From NCBI GenBank assembly GCA_003455595.1, contig DMQT01000096.1, forward strand, positions 1 through 7,814: a stretch of 7,814 bases of DNA, written 5' to 3'. A model generated the notes under the pieces. It was not told where the DNA came from and made no database searches. It worked only from the letters and a program-made list of their open reading frames with translations. This document shows positions 6,339 to 7,814 of the stretch, one piece after another. Origin of the DNA: Betaproteobacteria bacterium (GTDB lineage: Bacteria > Pseudomonadota > Gammaproteobacteria > Burkholderiales > Sulfuriferulaceae). Made by a program: the position numbers and the translations under genes. The stretch's first letter is position 1. Each line of letters starts with the position of its first letter.

Positions 6339-7361
6339 GGAGTTAAGTTGTTCATCTGCTAGACGTTTGGTGAACACCTCCCTGGGCGTTTGATAGCCGA
6401 GGATGCGTCGCGGGCGTACATTGAGGCGATTAGCGATGGCGTTGAGTTCGTCTTGTGAGGTAGCGGACAGATCGGAGCCTTTGGGTAGATACTCGCGAAT
6501 CAGGCCGTTAGCATTTTCATTGCTGCCGCGTTGCCACGGGCTGTGGGGATCGGCGAAATAGACCTGGATACCATTGGTGGCGGCCAGATCGCGATGGCGA
6601 GCCATTTCACTGCCACGGTCGTAAGTCATCGTCTTGCGCATGGCCGGGGCGACCGTCTGCAGCAACCGAGTAAAGCCGTGCAGAGCGGCAAGCGAAGTGC
6701 AATCGTCCATCTGGGCCAACAGGACAAAGCGGCTCGAACGTTCGACGAGGGTACCGACGGCAGAGCGATTAGCCGCGCCCTTGATGAAATCGCCTTCCCA
6801 GTGGCCGGGCACCTGGCGATCATCGACCTCTGGTGGTCGAACATGAATCAAAACGTCGTCACTGATGAAACCTGCCTGCTTGCGATTGGCACCACGTGAA
6901 CGCGGCCAGCGATTGACATGCCCCTGACGCAGACAAACGATCAACTCGCGGCGCAGTTCGCCGCGAGGCATGGAATACAAGGCGGTGTAAATCGTTTCGT
7001 GGCTCACATTGCAAGCATAGCAGTCAGGATGGGTAAGCTTCAGATAACCGGAAATCTGGTCGGGAGACCAGCCGATCCTGAGCTTGTCGCGCACCTCGGC
7101 GAACAGCGGCCCGGTTGGGGCGAGCTTGCGCTGCCGTCGTCGCTGAAACCGCGCCATGTGGGCACGCATGCCGGCTCGGCCCGATTCATAGGGCCGCGTT
7201 GCACACCCGGCCAGATGACGATGCTTGGCGATTTCGCGCGTGATACTCGCAGGCGAGCGTTTCAGTTCGCGGGCAATGGCCCGCGAACTGAAACCATCAC
7301 GCAACCGCAGCATGAGGCAAGCCCGCTCTTCTAAACTCAAATGACTGTACCGCTTTCCCAT
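6318..7361 (-). CDS. IS30-family transposase
   Basis: This 347-residue DDE transposase cuts and joins the ends of its own element. An N-terminal helix-turn-helix lies at about residues 23-44 (SSRAIARELKRSPASITREI). The catalytic triad is D191 (HWEGDFIKGA), D248 (TYDRGSE) and E282 (GSNENANGLIREYLP). The second Asp and the Glu are separated by 33 residues, as expected for IS30. IRYLPKG-like and QTPREVF segments typical of the family close the protein. I chose the ATG at 7361 (MGKRYSHLSLEER); the frame is open upstream to 7742, but there it crosses the inverted repeat and runs through cupin and nnrS in the wrong frame. No frameshift or stop is seen, so the enzyme may be active. Confidence 0.95.
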   Translation of the reverse strand: MGKRYSHLSLEERACLMLRLRDGFSSRAIARELKRSPASITREIAKHRHLAGCATRPYESGRAGMRAHMARFQRRRQRKLAPTGPLFAEVRDKLRIGWSPDQISGYLKLTHPDCYACNVSHETIYTALYSMPRGELRRELIVCLRQGHVNRWPRSRGANRKQAGFISDDVLIHVRPPEVDDRQVPGHWEGDFIKGAANRSAVGTLVERSSRFVLLAQMDDCTSLAALHGFTRLLQTVAPAMRKTMTYDRGSEMARHRDLAATNGIQVYFADPHSPWQRGSNENANGLIREYLPKGSDLSATSQDELNAIANRLNVRPRRILGYQTPREVFTKRLADEQLNSSVALQT

Positions 7362-7394
7362 GTGCAATAACCCCCGTTCTTGAGTGGATAGGGT

Positions 7395-7420
7395 AGTGTT
7401 GCACTTGATTATGGACTCCA
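7395..7420 (-). repeat. IS30 inverted repeat, transposase 5' side
   Basis: Read on the minus strand it begins TGGAGTC and ends GCAACACT, matching 6313-6338 at 19 of 26 positions. It lies about 34 bases upstream of the transposase start, where the transposase promoter would be expected. Confidence 0.85.
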
Positions 7421-7566
7421 GCCAGTTCCTTGCCTGCGGGGAGAACGAGTCGCATGACCCTGAGTTGCTCGTCGTACAAGAGTGTGGTTGACTGAGTGTC
7501 GTTGAGCGGCGCGCCCAATGGCTGAAGATTGACGATCTCTCCGGATGACGCATGATGAGTAGCCAT
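7421..7566 (-). pseudogene. 5' part of a split cupin-domain gene
   Basis: The ATG at 7566 opens a frame whose first 48 residues, ending RVMRLVLPAGKELA, match the N-terminal half of small cupins, where LPAG(K/E)E leads into the first histidine motif. The IS30 inverted repeat then begins. The open frame runs on to 7297, but those residues are IS30 antisense. The second half of a cupin of the same type lies at 1560-1736. Joining the two gives a protein of about 110-120 residues with perhaps 5-10 codons missing at the junction, so the break was probably not a clean insertion. The start lies 24 bases behind the nnrS stop with a weak AGGGG ribosome binding site, so it was probably the downstream gene of an nnrS operon. 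What this cupin does is unknown. Confidence 0.7.
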
Positions 7567-7590
7567 AATGACCCCTGTAAAAAACTGGTT

Positions 7591-7814
7591 TTACCCGGGT
7601 TTTCCATCCAGGCGGGGACGCGTGAGCACCGGCCAATAGCGTAACGCATACAAACCAAACGCTCCAGCCCACAACAGCGCCGATAGCTGAACGCTCGCCT
7701 TATAGAGATCAGGCGACACGATGCCGCCAAAAACGCGCACAACGGCGGCGAGCTGAATCAGCAAAAATATCGCTATTTCAGCACTGTCTGCGATCAAAGG
7801 ACGTCCCGTATGGC
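7591..7814 (-). CDS. nnrS: NnrS family protein (partial, C-terminal end only)
   Basis: NnrS proteins are multi-span membrane heme-copper proteins linked to nitric oxide and nitrosative stress metabolism. The visible frame runs from the right edge of the window to TAA at 7593-7591. It contains the family's conserved HTGRPL at the edge, a membrane helix AIFLLIQLAAVVRVF, a second one LSALLWAGAFGLYALRYWP, and the ending VLTRPRLDGKPG. About 74 residues are visible, whereas the full protein is about 400. A TTG at 7797 is in frame but is not a real start, because homology continues upstream of it. The split cupin follows 24 bases later on the same strand. Confidence 0.85.
   Translation of the reverse strand, partial: HTGRPLIADSAEIAIFLLIQLAAVVRVFGGIVSPDLYKASVQLSALLWAGAFGLYALRYWPVLTRPRLDGKPG

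Larger units (their letters stand above)
6313..7420 (-). mobile_element. IS30-family insertion sequence, apparently complete
   Basis: This 1108-bp element carries one transposase gene and is bounded by 26-bp imperfect inverted repeats (6313-6338 and 7395-7420; 19 of 26 bases match, with the inner 8 bases GCAACACT identical). A 2-bp GC flanks both ends (6311-6312 and 7421-7422) and may be the target duplication; IS30 elements make short ones. The left end sits 17 bases behind the hydrolase stop. The right end abuts the 5' half of the cupin gene. Confidence 0.88.

Noticed and set aside
7362..7742. Extension of the IS30 transposase frame upstream to 7742, giving a 474-residue protein.
   Set aside because: The extension crosses the IS inverted repeat and runs through the cupin and nnrS sequences in the wrong frame. 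The family starts at MGKRYSHLSLEER.

Overview
The window looks like a piece of a proteobacterial chromosome, most likely beta- or gammaproteobacterial, judging from the sdhB/sdhC/sdhD sequences. A block of mobile DNA about 5.7 kb long has landed in it. Host genes at both ends lie on the minus strand. From right to left they are the 3' end of nnrS, a small cupin gene, then sdhC, sdhD and sdhB (succinate dehydrogenase membrane anchors and iron-sulfur subunit). sdhB is almost complete and runs off the left edge. The flavoprotein gene sdhA, which normally sits between sdhD and sdhB, is not there: only 39 bases separate the two genes.

The cupin gene appears to be cut in two. Its 5' half lies directly behind nnrS (7421-7566) and its 3' half lies in front of sdhC (1560 to about 1736), in the same orientation. 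The material between the halves is almost entirely mobile or accessory. From left to right it holds: a 5'-truncated and frameshifted IS91-family HUH transposase (about 1731-2935); a short stretch that should contain the IS91 3' end (2936-3111); a 3' remnant of a Baeyer-Villiger monooxygenase (BVMO) gene with an internal 19-base deletion (3112-3442); a full-length BVMO gene (3545-5314); an HSL-type alpha/beta hydrolase gene (5375-6295); and an apparently intact IS30-family element with 26-bp inverted repeats (6313-7420).

The BVMO and the hydrolase form a recognisable catabolic pair. A BVMO inserts oxygen next to a ketone carbonyl to give an ester or lactone, and the esterase cleaves that product to alcohol plus acid. 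The broken upstream BVMO copy and the full copy share their C-terminal coding sequence and also the start of the spacer behind the stop codon. This points to an ancestral tandem pair of BVMO genes, one of which lost its 5' part next to the IS91 fragment. The full-length BVMO has the FAD and NADPH Rossmann motifs and the active-site arginine, but a leucine replaces the histidine of the BVMO fingerprint. The ketone substrate cannot be read from the sequence.

There are no tRNA or rRNA genes and no CRISPR array. The observations most worth a second look are the split cupin gene, the missing sdhA, the His-to-Leu change in the BVMO fingerprint, and the decayed tandem BVMO copy.
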